The notes under the pieces were generated by a model. The model worked only from the letters and a program-made list of their open reading frames with translations, made no database searches and was not told where the DNA came from. Of a stretch of 64,000 nucleotides of DNA, positions 16,238-25,254 are shown in pieces; the first letter of the stretch is position 1, and the number at the start of each line of letters is the position of its first letter. This stretch comes from Vulcanimicrobium alpinum (lineage in GTDB: Bacteria; Vulcanimicrobiota; Vulcanimicrobiia; Vulcanimicrobiales; Vulcanimicrobiaceae), in contig NZ_AP025523.1 in the NCBI RefSeq assembly GCF_027923555.1, positions 992,001-1,056,000 of the forward strand, in the 5' to 3' direction. A program made the translations under genes and the position numbers.

Positions 16238-16972
16238 TTAGACGTGGAGGTAGCGGCGGCGGAGGTCTTCGTCGCCGCGGATTTGATCGGGCGTGCCTTC
16301 GAATTTCACTTCGCCCTGGTCGATGATGTAGCAGCGGTCGGCGACGGAGAGTGCGGAATAGAGGTTCTGCTCGACCAGAAGCGTCGTGATGCCGGAGGCT
16401 TTGATCTCGCGGATCACGTTCTCGACTTCGCGCACGATGAGCGGCGCGAGCCCTTCGGTCGGTTCGTCGAGGAGCAGCACCTTGACGTCTTGGAGCAGCG
16501 CGCGCGCGATCGCGAGCATCTGCTTCTCGCCGCCCGAGATCTCGTCGCCTTTGTGCGTGAGCCGTTCGCGCAGACGCGGAAACTTGTCGTAGACGTGGTC
16601 GAGCGTCCAGCCCGGCTTGCGCGTCGTCACCTGCGCGATCTTGAGATTCTCCGCCACGGTGAGGTTGGTGAAGATGCGCCGCTCTTCGGGGACCAGCGCG
16701 ATCCCGGCACGGGCGATCGTCATCATGTCGCGGCCGACCAGTTCGTCGCAGTCGAGGGTGACGCTGCCGGTGCGCGGTTTGACCCAGCCGACGATGCTCT
16801 TGAGCGTCGTGGTCTTGCCGACGCCGTTGCGGCCCAGCAGCGCGACGGTTTCGCCGGCACCGACGTGAAGCGAGACGTCGCGCAGCACGTGCGAGTCGCC
16901 GTAGTAGGTGTTGATCGCCTCGACCTTGAGACGGGTCGGAGCGGCGACGGCCGTCGCGGCGGGCGCGCTCAT
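16238..16972 (-). CDS. livF: Branched-chain amino-acid-type ABC transporter ATPase LivF
   Basis: A 244-residue ABC ATPase: Walker A GRNGVGKTT, Q-loop, signature ISGGEKQ, Walker B VLLLDEPTEGLAP, and switch histidine replaced by Gln in LLVEQNL, which is the normal LivF form. It drives import together with the LivH and LivMG proteins encoded upstream. Its ATG overlaps the livMG stop as ATGA. The gene order livK-livH-livMG-livF on the minus strand is a complete importer. Despite the family name, such systems also carry aromatic acids, urea or other small acids; the neighbouring catabolic genes suggest a keto acid or related carboxylate. Confidence 0.92.
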   Translation of the reverse strand: MSAPAATAVAAPTRLKVEAINTYYGDSHVLRDVSLHVGAGETVALLGRNGVGKTTTLKSIVGWVKPRTGSVTLDCDELVGRDMMTIARAGIALVPEERRIFTNLTVAENLKIAQVTTRKPGWTLDHVYDKFPRLRERLTHKGDEISGGEKQMLAIARALLQDVKVLLLDEPTEGLAPLIVREVENVIREIKASGITTLLVEQNLYSALSVADRCYIIDQGEVKFEGTPDQIRGDEDLRRRYLHV

Positions 16973-18882
16973 GAGTGGGCGAGCTCCGTTTCGGAGTGTC
17001 CGCCGAGGTACGCTTCCTGCACGCGCGGGTTGTCGCGAATCTCGGCCGGCGTCCCCGTCGCGAGGACCGTTCCCTGGTGCAGCACGGTGATCGAATCGGA
17101 GATCCCCATGACCATCTCCATGTCGTGCTCGATGACGAGCACCGTCATCTCGGTCGAGAGTTTGCGGATGAGCGCCTCGGTCTTCCGGGCTTCGTCCTTC
17201 GACATCCCCGCCACCGGCTCGTCGAGGAGCAGGATCTGCGGCTGCGTCGCAAGCGCGATCGCGATGTCGAGGCGTTTCTTGTCGCCGTGGGCGAGGTCGC
17301 CGGCGCGCAGATCGGCGACGCCGGCGAGCTCGAGCCGCAGCAGCGCGCGGTCGGCGATCGCGTCGACGTCGTCGAGCCGCGTCGAGCGGCGGAAGAGCTG
17401 CAGCGCGAACGGACCCTGCACGCGAGCGAGTGCGGCGAGCCGGCAATTCTGCCGCACCGTCTGATCCGGATAGATGCTCGCCGTCTGGAACGCCTTCGCG
17501 ATCCCGAGGTGCACGCGCCCGGTCCCGCTCACCCGGCTGACGTCGCGCCCTTTGTAGTTGATCGTCCCGGTCGTCGGCGCGATCGTCCCCGCCAGCATAT
17601 TGAAGAACGTCGTCTTTCCGGCGCCGTTCGGACCGATCACCGCGCGCAGTTCACCCGGATCGACGCGAAAATCGATGTCGCGGTTGGCAGCGAAATGCCC
17701 GAACAGTTTGCCGAGCTTGAACGTCTCGATGATGCTCATCGGACCGCCGCGCTTCCCTTCGATGCCCGGCTTGAGGATCGGATCGGGCTCTTCGAGCGAG
17801 AGGCGCAGCGAGCGTTTGAAGACGGCGCGCGGATCCTTCTCGCGCTGGCGCAGCACGGTCGCCAGCCCGCGCGGCAAGAAGACGATGACGCCGACGAAGA
17901 TCAGCCCTTCGATGAGCCGCCAGGCCGGAGTCTTCGCCGAGAGGACGTTCTCGAGGAACATGATGACGGCCGTCCCGGCGACCGGTCCGAAGATCGTCTG
18001 CACGCCGCCGACGATCGTGTAGATCACGAATGAGCCGCTGCGGTCGATGCCGACCGAGTCGACCGGGATGCTCCCGTCGAACAATCCGCGCAGCGCGCCG
18101 GCGAACCCGGTGAGCGCACCGGAGATCGCGAAGGCCGCGAGGCGGTACGCCGGCGCGTTGAAGCCGACCAGCGAGCTGCGCTGCTCGTTTTCGCGGATCG
18201 CGCCGAGCACTTCGCCGAACTGCGATCGCACGAGCATGCGGAAGAAGACGAGCACGACGAGCAGCGAGCAGCCCGCGAAGAGGTACCACACCCGCAGTTC
18301 ACCGAGATCGCCGAACGGGCCGAGATTGAACGTCGGCAGGTGCGCGGTGAGATCGATGTTCCAAGGGCCGATCGGGAGCAGCGCGTTCGGCAGCGACTGC
18401 AGCCCGTCGTCGCCGTTCGTCCAATCCTTGGCCTGTTCGATGATGAAGAAGACCATCTGCGCGAACGCGAGCGTCAGCAGCGCGAAATAGATGCCGTAGA
18501 GCCGCACGGTCACCGCGCCGACGAGGACCGCCAGGATCGCCGTTCCGAGCGTCGCCCCCAGCGCCGCGAGCCAAAGGTTCGGGTGCTGCGGCATCGTGCG
18601 CAGCAGCAGGATCGCCGCGATGTAGCCGCCGCCGCCGTAGAACATCGCGTGCCCGTACGACAGGCTTCCGGCGTAGCCGAGCAGGAGGTTGAAGCCGATC
18701 GACGCGATGCTGACGATCGCGATCTGCGTCGCGAGCGTCGAGTATCCGCCGAGCGGATGCAGGACGAACGGGAAGAGCGCGATCCCCAGCGCGCAGAGCA
18801 ACGCGAAGCGCACGTCGCGCGCGAACAGGCTCGTGCGCTCGCGCGCGGCGGGGGCGACCTCGGCGTCGGACGAGGCGGTCAC
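16969..18882 (-). CDS. Fused LivM permease-LivG ATPase
   Basis: One uninterrupted frame of 637 residues. Residues 1 to about 350 are a LivM permease with eight or more helices and the family motif IGFNLLLGYAGSLSYGHAMF. After a linker around LEEPDPILKPGIEGKRGGP comes a full LivG ATPase (Walker A GPNGAGKTT, signature LAHGDKKRLDIA, Walker B ILLLDEPVAGMS, switch His in VIEHDM). Its signature has AHGDKK in place of the usual SGGQ-like core, a normal LivG variant. An internal ATG at 17739 could allow separate LivG synthesis, but no stop divides the domains. The GTG start overlaps the livH stop (GTGA). Fused LivMG proteins are known in other bacteria. Confidence 0.88.
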   Translation of the reverse strand: MTASSDAEVAPAARERTSLFARDVRFALLCALGIALFPFVLHPLGGYSTLATQIAIVSIASIGFNLLLGYAGSLSYGHAMFYGGGGYIAAILLLRTMPQHPNLWLAALGATLGTAILAVLVGAVTVRLYGIYFALLTLAFAQMVFFIIEQAKDWTNGDDGLQSLPNALLPIGPWNIDLTAHLPTFNLGPFGDLGELRVWYLFAGCSLLVVLVFFRMLVRSQFGEVLGAIRENEQRSSLVGFNAPAYRLAAFAISGALTGFAGALRGLFDGSIPVDSVGIDRSGSFVIYTIVGGVQTIFGPVAGTAVIMFLENVLSAKTPAWRLIEGLIFVGVIVFLPRGLATVLRQREKDPRAVFKRSLRLSLEEPDPILKPGIEGKRGGPMSIIETFKLGKLFGHFAANRDIDFRVDPGELRAVIGPNGAGKTTFFNMLAGTIAPTTGTINYKGRDVSRVSGTGRVHLGIAKAFQTASIYPDQTVRQNCRLAALARVQGPFALQLFRRSTRLDDVDAIADRALLRLELAGVADLRAGDLAHGDKKRLDIAIALATQPQILLLDEPVAGMSKDEARKTEALIRKLSTEMTVLVIEHDMEMVMGISDSITVLHQGTVLATGTPAEIRDNPRVQEAYLGGHSETELAHS

Positions 18883-19748
18883 TGGCGGATGACCTCGCTC
18901 TTGCCCAGCAGCCCTTGCGGACGGAACAGCAGCACCAACGCCATGCACAGATAGATCACGACGTTGGACGCCGGAGCGTACGCGAGGTTGGTGAGGCTTT
19001 GCAGTTCGCCGATCAGCAGACCGCCCAAGACGGCGCCCCAGAAGCTCCCGAGGCCGCCGACGACCACGACGACGAACGAGGGGACGAGGAACGCAAACCC
19101 GGTCGCCGGATCGATGCTGTAGATCGGGGTCGCCGCGGCGCCGACGAGCCCGGCGATCGCGGCGCCCAGCGCAAACACGATCGTCGAGGCGCGCTGGATG
19201 TTGCCGCCCAGCAGCTGCACCATGATCCGGTCGCGGATTCCCGCGCGCACGATCAGCCCGTAGTTGGTCCGTTCGATGAACAGCCACACGAGCGCCAGCA
19301 TCACGATCACGCCGGCGGCGAAGAGCAGCCGGTACGCCGGATACGTGATCGGCCCGAGGGAGATCGACCCTTGCAGGGCCGCCGGCATCGCATACTGCTG
19401 CGTCGTCGCGCCGAAGATGAGGCGCAGCGTCTCTTCAACGACCAGCGCGATCCCGAACGTGACGAGCAATTGCGCCGTCGGTTCTTTCTCGTAGAAGAGG
19501 CGCAGCACGAGCCGGTCGAGCAGGACCGCGAAGATCGCGACGCTGACCGGCGCGGCGACGAACGCCCAGCCGACGCCGATGTGCTGGGCGACCACCAAGC
19601 CCACGTAGGCGCCGATCGCATAGAACGCGCCGTGCGCGAAATTCACCAGGCGCAGCGTCCCGAAGATGATCGTGAGCCCAACCGCGATCGCGACGTAGAT
19701 CAGGCCGAGTACGAGACCACCGAGCAGTGCTTGAAAGAATGCTTCCAC
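18879..19748 (-). CDS. livH: Branched-chain amino-acid-type ABC permease LivH
   Basis: A 289-residue inner-membrane permease with eight or so helices. GLIYVAIAVGLTIIFGTLRL followed by VNFAHGAFYAIGAY is the LivH signature, and VVVVGGLGSFWGAVLGGLLI is the second conserved loop region. The GTG start at 19748 has GAGGA 6 bases upstream. Partners are the LivMG fusion and LivF downstream and the binding protein upstream, 85 bp away; that gap shows no strong hairpin. Confidence 0.92.
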   Translation of the reverse strand: MEAFFQALLGGLVLGLIYVAIAVGLTIIFGTLRLVNFAHGAFYAIGAYVGLVVAQHIGVGWAFVAAPVSVAIFAVLLDRLVLRLFYEKEPTAQLLVTFGIALVVEETLRLIFGATTQQYAMPAALQGSISLGPITYPAYRLLFAAGVIVMLALVWLFIERTNYGLIVRAGIRDRIMVQLLGGNIQRASTIVFALGAAIAGLVGAAATPIYSIDPATGFAFLVPSFVVVVVGGLGSFWGAVLGGLLIGELQSLTNLAYAPASNVVIYLCMALVLLFRPQGLLGKSEVIRQ

Positions 19749-19833
19749 GTAGGTCCTCGAGCGGGCACGCCGGATAAGGAAACGGGCCAGCGCGCCCGAA
19801 GCGCTGGCCCGCAGGATTCGACCGTCGCGGGGG

Positions 19834-21081
19834 CTAGGCGGTTTCCATCTTGCACACGAGGCTCGACACCGGTGCGACGACGGACGGACCGTCGTGGACC
19901 TCGAGCACGCGGGCGAATTCAAAGCCGCCGGGACCGCGATCCTTCTCGGGGATCCCTTCGAGCACGAGGCACGAGTTCACGCCTTGGTGATCCTCTTTGC
20001 GATAGTATTCCTGTTCTTTGGTGAACTGGAATTTCGTGCCCTCGAGGGCGTTGATCACCTTCTCGGCGTCGATCGAGCCCGCTTTTTCGACCGCCATCTT
20101 GTAGATGTACATGTCGGCGTACGCGGTCTCGGCGCCGTTGGACGGCGGAAACCCGTACCGCTTCTGGAACGCGTCGACGAATTTCTTCGCGCCCGGATAC
20201 TTGGCGGCGTGGTACTTCCAATAGAACGGCGCCGTCGAGACGACGTTGTCGAAGTTGTCCTTCGTGCCTTTCGCCATGTATTCGTCGACGAGGGGGACGA
20301 GGATCTTCGTCGATTTGGTGAGACCGAACTGCGCGGCCTGGTTGATGCACAGCACCATGTCCGCGCCGAACTCGGTGATCACGAGGACGTCGGGTTTCGC
20401 CGCCTGCGCCTGCTGGAGCATCGGCGAGAAGTCCTTCGTTCCGGGAAACGGCGTGAGGACGTTCTTGATCGTCTTCGCCCCCTTCGGCTCGACGACCGCG
20501 GTGATGTTGTCGTAGACCGAGTGGCCCCACGCGTAGTCGGCGGTGATGTGGAACCACTTGCCGGTGCCGTACTTCGTGACGAGCGTCTTCGCCAGCGACT
20601 GCGCGCTCATGTACGCGTCGTTGTAGCGGCGGAAGGTGTGGCGGTGACAGTTCTGATTCGTCGTCTCGTCGCCGTGTGTGAGCGTCGCCATGAAGATGAC
20701 GCCCTTCTGCTGGCAGAGTCCCGAGACCGCGACCGCGGTACCGGTCGACGATCCGCCGGTGATCATGACGGCGCCGTCACGCTCGATCATGCGCTGGGCG
20801 TTCTCGGTCGCGACGCCGGCCTTCGTTTGATCGTCGCCCTCGGTCGGCTTGATCTTCATCCCCATGATGCCGCCCTTGGCGTTGATCTCGTCGATCGCGA
20901 GATGGTAGGCGCGCAGCTGATCGGTGCCTTGTTCGGCGTAGGGCCCCGATTGGGGAACGTTGAGCCCGACGACGATCTCTTTCGTCGGCGCGGCGATGAC
21001 GTACGGTCCTCCACCGAACGCGAGCGCGGCCGCGCCGGCCGAGCCGGCGACGAAACGACCACGCGAGAGAGCCTGCTTCAC
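19834..21081 (-). CDS. Liv-type ABC substrate-binding protein
   Basis: A 415-residue periplasmic binding protein of the Leu/Ile/Val type I fold: GLNVPQSGPYAEQGTDQLRA at the start of the mature chain, GAVMITGGSSTGTAVAVSG in the first lobe and the hinge region TSAD-like ITADYAWGHSVYD. The leader has SRGRFVAGSAGAAALAF, a twin-arginine-like motif with one Arg replaced, also seen in the TRAP binding protein at 26 kb. GTG start with AGGAG 7 bases upstream. It heads the liv operon and is transcribed divergently from the IclR regulator, so ligand uptake is probably under IclR control. Close relatives are often annotated as urea/short-chain amide or aromatic-acid binders; the true ligand is unknown. 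Confidence 0.88.
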   Translation of the reverse strand: MKQALSRGRFVAGSAGAAALAFGGGPYVIAAPTKEIVVGLNVPQSGPYAEQGTDQLRAYHLAIDEINAKGGIMGMKIKPTEGDDQTKAGVATENAQRMIERDGAVMITGGSSTGTAVAVSGLCQQKGVIFMATLTHGDETTNQNCHRHTFRRYNDAYMSAQSLAKTLVTKYGTGKWFHITADYAWGHSVYDNITAVVEPKGAKTIKNVLTPFPGTKDFSPMLQQAQAAKPDVLVITEFGADMVLCINQAAQFGLTKSTKILVPLVDEYMAKGTKDNFDNVVSTAPFYWKYHAAKYPGAKKFVDAFQKRYGFPPSNGAETAYADMYIYKMAVEKAGSIDAEKVINALEGTKFQFTKEQEYYRKEDHQGVNSCLVLEGIPEKDRGPGGFEFARVLEVHDGPSVVAPVSSLVCKMETA

Positions 21082-21217
21082 GGCGCAACTCCTAAGAGGC
21101 GGATTGGTGAGGGAGCGACTTAGGTCACTCTCAGGAAACGTTCCTGCGTCCGAACGCCCGTCTTGCGAAAACTCTTGACAGCGCGGTACGGGCGGGAGTA
21201 CGGTCGCAGGGGCCGTG

Positions 21218-21252
21218 TTCGAATATTTCGAACGAAATTTCATATACTGAAA
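21218..21252. promoter_or_regulatory. Cluster of AT-rich palindromes, probable IclR operator
   Basis: Between the divergent binding-protein and IclR genes lie TTCGAATATTTCGAA (21218-21232), GAAATTTC, and TTTCA-TATAC-TGAAA (21238-21252), the last running into the IclR start codon. AT-rich 15-bp inverted repeats of this kind are typical IclR-family binding sites. The 170-bp gap (21082-21251) also holds CTTGACAGCGCGG at 21174-21186, a candidate -35 box for the IclR-side promoter. Confidence 0.5.
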
Positions 21253-22028
21253 TGGCGGAGCTGCTCGGCACCGTCCGCAAAGCGTTGCGCGTCCTCGACT
21301 ACCTCGCCGAATGCGAGGAGCCGGTGCCGATCAAGCGCCTTGCCGGCGAACTCGGACTGAACATTTCCAGCGCCTATCATCTGATGAACACGCTCGTCAT
21401 CGACGGCTACGTCGATCGGGACGAGCGCACCGGCGCGTACGGTCTCGGCCCGAAAGTTGCGCGGCTCGGCGATGCGTATGCGCGCTCGTGGCCGGTCGAG
21501 CCGGCGCTGCGCGCGCTCGCGAGCGAACTCGGCGCCGCGACGCAAGAGAACGCGTACCTCGCGATGGTCAACGGCCGCGACGTGATCATCACCGACATCG
21601 TCGAGTCGCGCCAGCGGGTACGCGTGCACGCCCTCCATCGCGGCTACTCCGCCGATCTGCACGCCCGTGCGCTCGGCAAGGCGGTGCTCGCGTTTCTGCC
21701 GCCGGCCGCCGTGCGCGAACATTTCTCCGCGCATCCGCCGCGCCGCCTGACGCCGCGCACGCTGGTCACGATAACCGCGATCGAGACCGAACTCGAACGC
21801 GTGCGGCGCCGCGGTTACGGCGAAGACCTCGAAGAGTTCTGCGAGGGTGTGTGCTGTCTGGGCGCGCCGTTCTTCGCTCCGGACGGAGCGCCCGCGGGCT
21901 CGCTCTCCGTCTCCGTTCCGTCGTTCCGCTATCGACACGTCCGCACGTCGATGCGCGACGCGGTGCTGGCCGCAGCGCGCGCCGCGACCGCCGCGCTCGT
22001 CTCCGATCGGAGGTCCTCGCTTGGCTAA
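21252..22028 (+). CDS. IclR-family transcriptional regulator
   Basis: A 258-residue regulator: N-terminal winged helix-turn-helix (VRKALRVLDYLAE, then PIKRLAGELGLNISSAYHLM) and a C-terminal IclR ligand domain (GRDVIITDIVESRQRVRVHA, ALGKAVLAFLP, GEDLEEFCEGVCCLGAPFF). IclR proteins sense small organic acids and control divergent or downstream catabolic operons. Its gene overlaps the E1-alpha gene by eight bases and faces the liv operon, so it probably controls both. Palindromes at its own start suggest autoregulation. Confidence 0.92.
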   Translation: MAELLGTVRKALRVLDYLAECEEPVPIKRLAGELGLNISSAYHLMNTLVIDGYVDRDERTGAYGLGPKVARLGDAYARSWPVEPALRALASELGAATQENAYLAMVNGRDVIITDIVESRQRVRVHALHRGYSADLHARALGKAVLAFLPPAAVREHFSAHPPRRLTPRTLVTITAIETELERVRRRGYGEDLEEFCEGVCCLGAPFFAPDGAPAGSLSVSVPSFRYRHVRTSMRDAVLAAARAATAALVSDRRSSLG

Positions 22029-23103
22029 CATGCTTTCCGCGCCCGCGCGTACCGAGCTCGGCGTCGCGCTGCTGCGCACGATGATCCGCATCCGCGTCCT
22101 GGAGGAGGGGATCGAAAAGCATTTCCTCGCCGGCGACATCCCGGGCTTCGCGCACCTCTCGATCGGCCAGGAAGCCGTCGCCGCCGGCGTGTGCGCGAAC
22201 CTGCGCGCCGACGACGCGATCGCGTCGACGCATCGCGGTCACGGGCACACGCTCGCGAAGGGGACGTCGATGCGCGCGATGGTCGCCGAACTCTTCGCGC
22301 GCGCGACCGGCGTCTGCCGCGGCAAGGGCGGCTCGATGCACATCGCCGATTTCAGCGTCGGGATGCTCGGCGCGAACGGCGTCGTCGCCGGCGGCTTCGG
22401 CCTGGTAGCGGGCGCCGCGCTCTCGGCGGTGCAGCGGAAGACCGATCAGGTCGCGGTCTGCTTCTTCGGCGACGGCGCGACGAACCGCGGACCGTTCCAC
22501 GAGAACCTCAACCTGTGCGCGATCTGGAACCTGCCGGCGATCTTCGTGCTCGAGAACAACCGCTACGCGTCGACGACCTCGACCGCCGAGACGATGAAGA
22601 TCGCCGACGTATCGATCCGTGCCGCCGGATACGGTATCCCGGCGACGATCGTCGACGGGTTCGACGCGTTCGCCGTCTACGACGCGCTCGCGGCAGCGAC
22701 GGCGCGCGCGCGCTCCGGCGGCGGCCCGACGTTCGTGGAGTGCAAGACGTTCCGCGCGCGCGGCCACTACATCGGCGATCCCGAACGCTACCGGCGCAAG
22801 GGTGAGGCCGACGATGTGATGCAGTCCGACGACCCGATTGTGCGGATGCAGGCCGGGCTCGGGGACGCGCTCTCGCCCGACGCGTTCGAGCGGCTGTGGA
22901 ACGACGCGCGGGACGAGTTCGCCGACGCGGTCGCGTTCGCGCGCAACTCGCCGGCACCCGAACGCGACGAGGCGTTCTTCGGCGTCTTCTCCGGCGACCG
23001 CGATCCGGCCGATCCGGTCCACCGCATCGAAGCGCGCGAGCGCGACGCGCTCGTCCCGTTCGCGCCGCAGGTCGGCAGCGGCTCGCAGGGGAGCGGACAC
23101 TGA
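22021..23103 (+). CDS. Thiamine-dependent 2-oxoacid/acetoin dehydrogenase E1 alpha subunit
   Basis: A 360-residue E1-alpha subunit. The ThDP motif runs from GDGATNRG (150-157) to NN (179-180); FAHLSIGQEAVAAGV and THRGHGHTLAKG are typical of acetoin and pyruvate dehydrogenase alpha subunits. It decarboxylates a 2-oxoacid or cleaves acetoin together with the beta subunit and passes the acyl group to the lipoyl domain of E2. The TTG start has GGAGG 7 bases upstream and overlaps the IclR stop; an ATG at 22030 is the alternative. The next gene begins in the TGATG of its stop. Confidence 0.9.
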   Translation: MANMLSAPARTELGVALLRTMIRIRVLEEGIEKHFLAGDIPGFAHLSIGQEAVAAGVCANLRADDAIASTHRGHGHTLAKGTSMRAMVAELFARATGVCRGKGGSMHIADFSVGMLGANGVVAGGFGLVAGAALSAVQRKTDQVAVCFFGDGATNRGPFHENLNLCAIWNLPAIFVLENNRYASTTSTAETMKIADVSIRAAGYGIPATIVDGFDAFAVYDALAAATARARSGGGPTFVECKTFRARGHYIGDPERYRRKGEADDVMQSDDPIVRMQAGLGDALSPDAFERLWNDARDEFADAVAFARNSPAPERDEAFFGVFSGDRDPADPVHRIEARERDALVPFAPQVGSGSQGSGH

Positions 23104-24086
23104 TGGCGACGATGACGTTTTCCGAGGCGACGCTCGCCGCGATGCGCGAGGAGATGCGGCGCGATCCGACGGTCTTCCTGATGGGCGAGGACATCGCCAA
23201 GCAAGGGGGGATCTTCGGCCAGTTCAAAGGGCTGCCGCAGGAGTTCGGCTTCGATCGGGTCCGCGACACGCCGATCTCCGAAGCGGCGCTTGTCGGCGCG
23301 GGCGTCGGCGCGGCGCTCACCGGCTGCCGTCCCGTGGTCGACATGCACTTCGCCGACTTCATCACCTGCGCGATGGACGAAGTCGTCAATCAGGCCGCCA
23401 AACTGCGCTACATGTTCGGCGAACAGTGCCGCGTGCCGATGACGCTGCGCGCGCCGGACGGGATCACCAAGTCGGCCGGCTCGCAGCACTCGCAGGCGCT
23501 CGAAGGCTGGTTCGTGCATACGCCGGGGCTCGAAGTGGTGATCCCGGCCGACGCCGAGGATGCGAAAGGCCTGCTCAAAGCGGCGATCCGCAGCGACAAC
23601 CCGACGTTGTACTTCGAGCATAAAGCGCTCTTCCCGGTGAAGGGCGCCGTCCCCGACGACGACTTCGTCATCCCGCTGGGCAAGGCGAAGACGATGCGCG
23701 ACGGCCGCGACGTCGCGATCGTCACCTACGGGATCACCGTGGGGCGTGCGCTCGAAGCGGCGACGATGCTCGAAGCCGACGGGATCGATGCGACGGTGAT
23801 CAACCTGCGTACCGTGTGGCCGCTCGACTACGACGCGATCGCCGACGCCGCCGCGCGCACGCATCGCGTCGTCGTCGCACACGAGGCGGTGAAGATCGGC
23901 GGGGTGGGTGCCGAGATCGCCTCGTTCATCGGCGAGGCGTGCTTCGACGATCTCGACGGGCCGGTCGTGCGGCTCGGGGCCGCGCACGTCCCCGTCCCGT
24001 TCGCGCCGGTGCTGCAGGAGGCGGTGTATCCCAAAGCGCCGGCGATCGCCGACGCGGCGCGCCGTCTCGTGCGCCGCGAGCTGTAG
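23103..24086 (+). CDS. 2-oxoacid/acetoin dehydrogenase E1 beta subunit
   Basis: A 327-residue transketolase-like beta subunit: SEATLAAMREEMRRDPTVFL, GEDIAKQGGIFGQFKGLPQE, SEAALVGAGVGAALTGCRPV and the C-terminal half with VKIGGVGAEIASFIGEACFD. The DAEDAKGLLKAAIRSDNPTL segment is the conserved linker region. It forms the alpha2beta2 E1 with the preceding gene. The ATG shares one base with the alpha stop (TGATG), so the two subunits are made in equal amounts. The E2 gene follows after one base. Confidence 0.92.
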   Translation: MATMTFSEATLAAMREEMRRDPTVFLMGEDIAKQGGIFGQFKGLPQEFGFDRVRDTPISEAALVGAGVGAALTGCRPVVDMHFADFITCAMDEVVNQAAKLRYMFGEQCRVPMTLRAPDGITKSAGSQHSQALEGWFVHTPGLEVVIPADAEDAKGLLKAAIRSDNPTLYFEHKALFPVKGAVPDDDFVIPLGKAKTMRDGRDVAIVTYGITVGRALEAATMLEADGIDATVINLRTVWPLDYDAIADAAARTHRVVVAHEAVKIGGVGAEIASFIGEACFDDLDGPVVRLGAAHVPVPFAPVLQEAVYPKAPAIADAARRLVRREL

Positions 24087-24087
24087 C

Positions 24088-25254
24088 GTGCCCGCCGAAG
24101 TGGTGATGCCCAAACTCGGGCTGACGATGGAGAGCGGGACGATTGCGCGCTGGATCAAGACGCCCGGCGAGCACGTGCGCGCCGGCGAACCGCTGGTCGA
24201 AGTCTCGACCGACAAGATCTCCTACGAAGTCGAGTCGCCGGCGACGGGGACCGTCGTGCGCGCTCTCGGCAGCGACGGCGACGAGTTCGCGTGCGGCGAC
24301 GTCATTGGCTTGATCGCGGTCGCCGGCGAGTCGGAGACGCCCGAAGCCGCGGCCGCCGCCGCACCGCGCGAACGCGTCGTCGAAACGCCGCTGCCGGCGA
24401 CGTCGCCCGCTGCCGAGTCCGTTCATCACGCCGTCGACGGCGGCCGCACCATCGCATCGCCGGCTGCGCGCCGGCTCGCACGCGAACGCGGCGTCGCATT
24501 GCGCGAGGTCCGCGGGACGGGGCCGCGCGGCCGCATCACGATGGCGGACGTTGCGGAACGCGCAGAACGGCGACCGCCGCAGCCGGAGCGCGTCCCGTCC
24601 CGTAATGGTTTTCCGCCGCAGCTTCCGATCGAACGGCGCGCCATTTACCGCAAGATGACCGACGTCGCGTCGATCCCGCTCGCGCAGGTCGAGACGGTCG
24701 CCGTCGCCGACGCCGTCAAAGCCCTCATCGACGCGCGGCGCGATTTCCGCTGGACGGCGTTCGCGGTGTTCGCGATCGCGCGTCTGCTGCGCGAGCACGA
24801 CCGCCTGCGCATCGACGCGAGTACCGGCGCGCCGTTCGAGGCGCTCGACATCGGCGTCGCCGCCGACACGCCGCAGGGGCTCATCGTCCCCGTCGTCCGC
24901 GACGCCGGTTCGCGTTCGCTCGCCGAGATCGAGCACGAGATCCAGCGGCTCGCCACCGCCGCGCGCAGCGGGACGCTGCGTCCCGACGATCTTGGCGGCG
25001 CGTGCTTCTCGCTCTCCAACGTCGGGCCGCAAGGGATCGAACGTGTCGCGCCGCTTCCCGATCCGCCGCAGACGGCGATCCTCGGCATCGGCGCGGCGAC
25101 CCAGCGTCCTGCCGTCGTCGACGGCACGCTGCGCGCGGCGACGATGCTGACCTGCGTGCTCACCTTCGATCACCGTCACGTCGACGGCGCGCCGGCGGCG
25201 CGTTTTCTCGCCGACTTCGCGCGGGCGTGCGCCGCGCCGGGAGTGCTGCTGTAA
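24088..25254 (+). CDS. Dihydrolipoamide acyltransferase (E2) of a 2-oxoacid/acetoin dehydrogenase
   Basis: A 388-residue E2. Residues 1-75 are a lipoyl domain with the modified lysine in EVSTDKISYEVES (Lys43). An Ala/Pro linker leads to an E3-binding domain (ASPAARRLARERGVAL, about 119-155), and the last 200 residues are the CoA acyltransferase domain ending in the catalytic DHRHVDG. The GTG start follows the beta stop by one base. A complete complex also needs E3 (dihydrolipoamide dehydrogenase); none is encoded in the window, so it must be shared with another complex. The short catalytic domain matches acetoin-type E2 proteins. Confidence 0.9.
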   Translation: MPAEVVMPKLGLTMESGTIARWIKTPGEHVRAGEPLVEVSTDKISYEVESPATGTVVRALGSDGDEFACGDVIGLIAVAGESETPEAAAAAAPRERVVETPLPATSPAAESVHHAVDGGRTIASPAARRLARERGVALREVRGTGPRGRITMADVAERAERRPPQPERVPSRNGFPPQLPIERRAIYRKMTDVASIPLAQVETVAVADAVKALIDARRDFRWTAFAVFAIARLLREHDRLRIDASTGAPFEALDIGVAADTPQGLIVPVVRDAGSRSLAEIEHEIQRLATAARSGTLRPDDLGGACFSLSNVGPQGIERVAPLPDPPQTAILGIGAATQRPAVVDGTLRAATMLTCVLTFDHRHVDGAPAARFLADFARACAAPGVLL

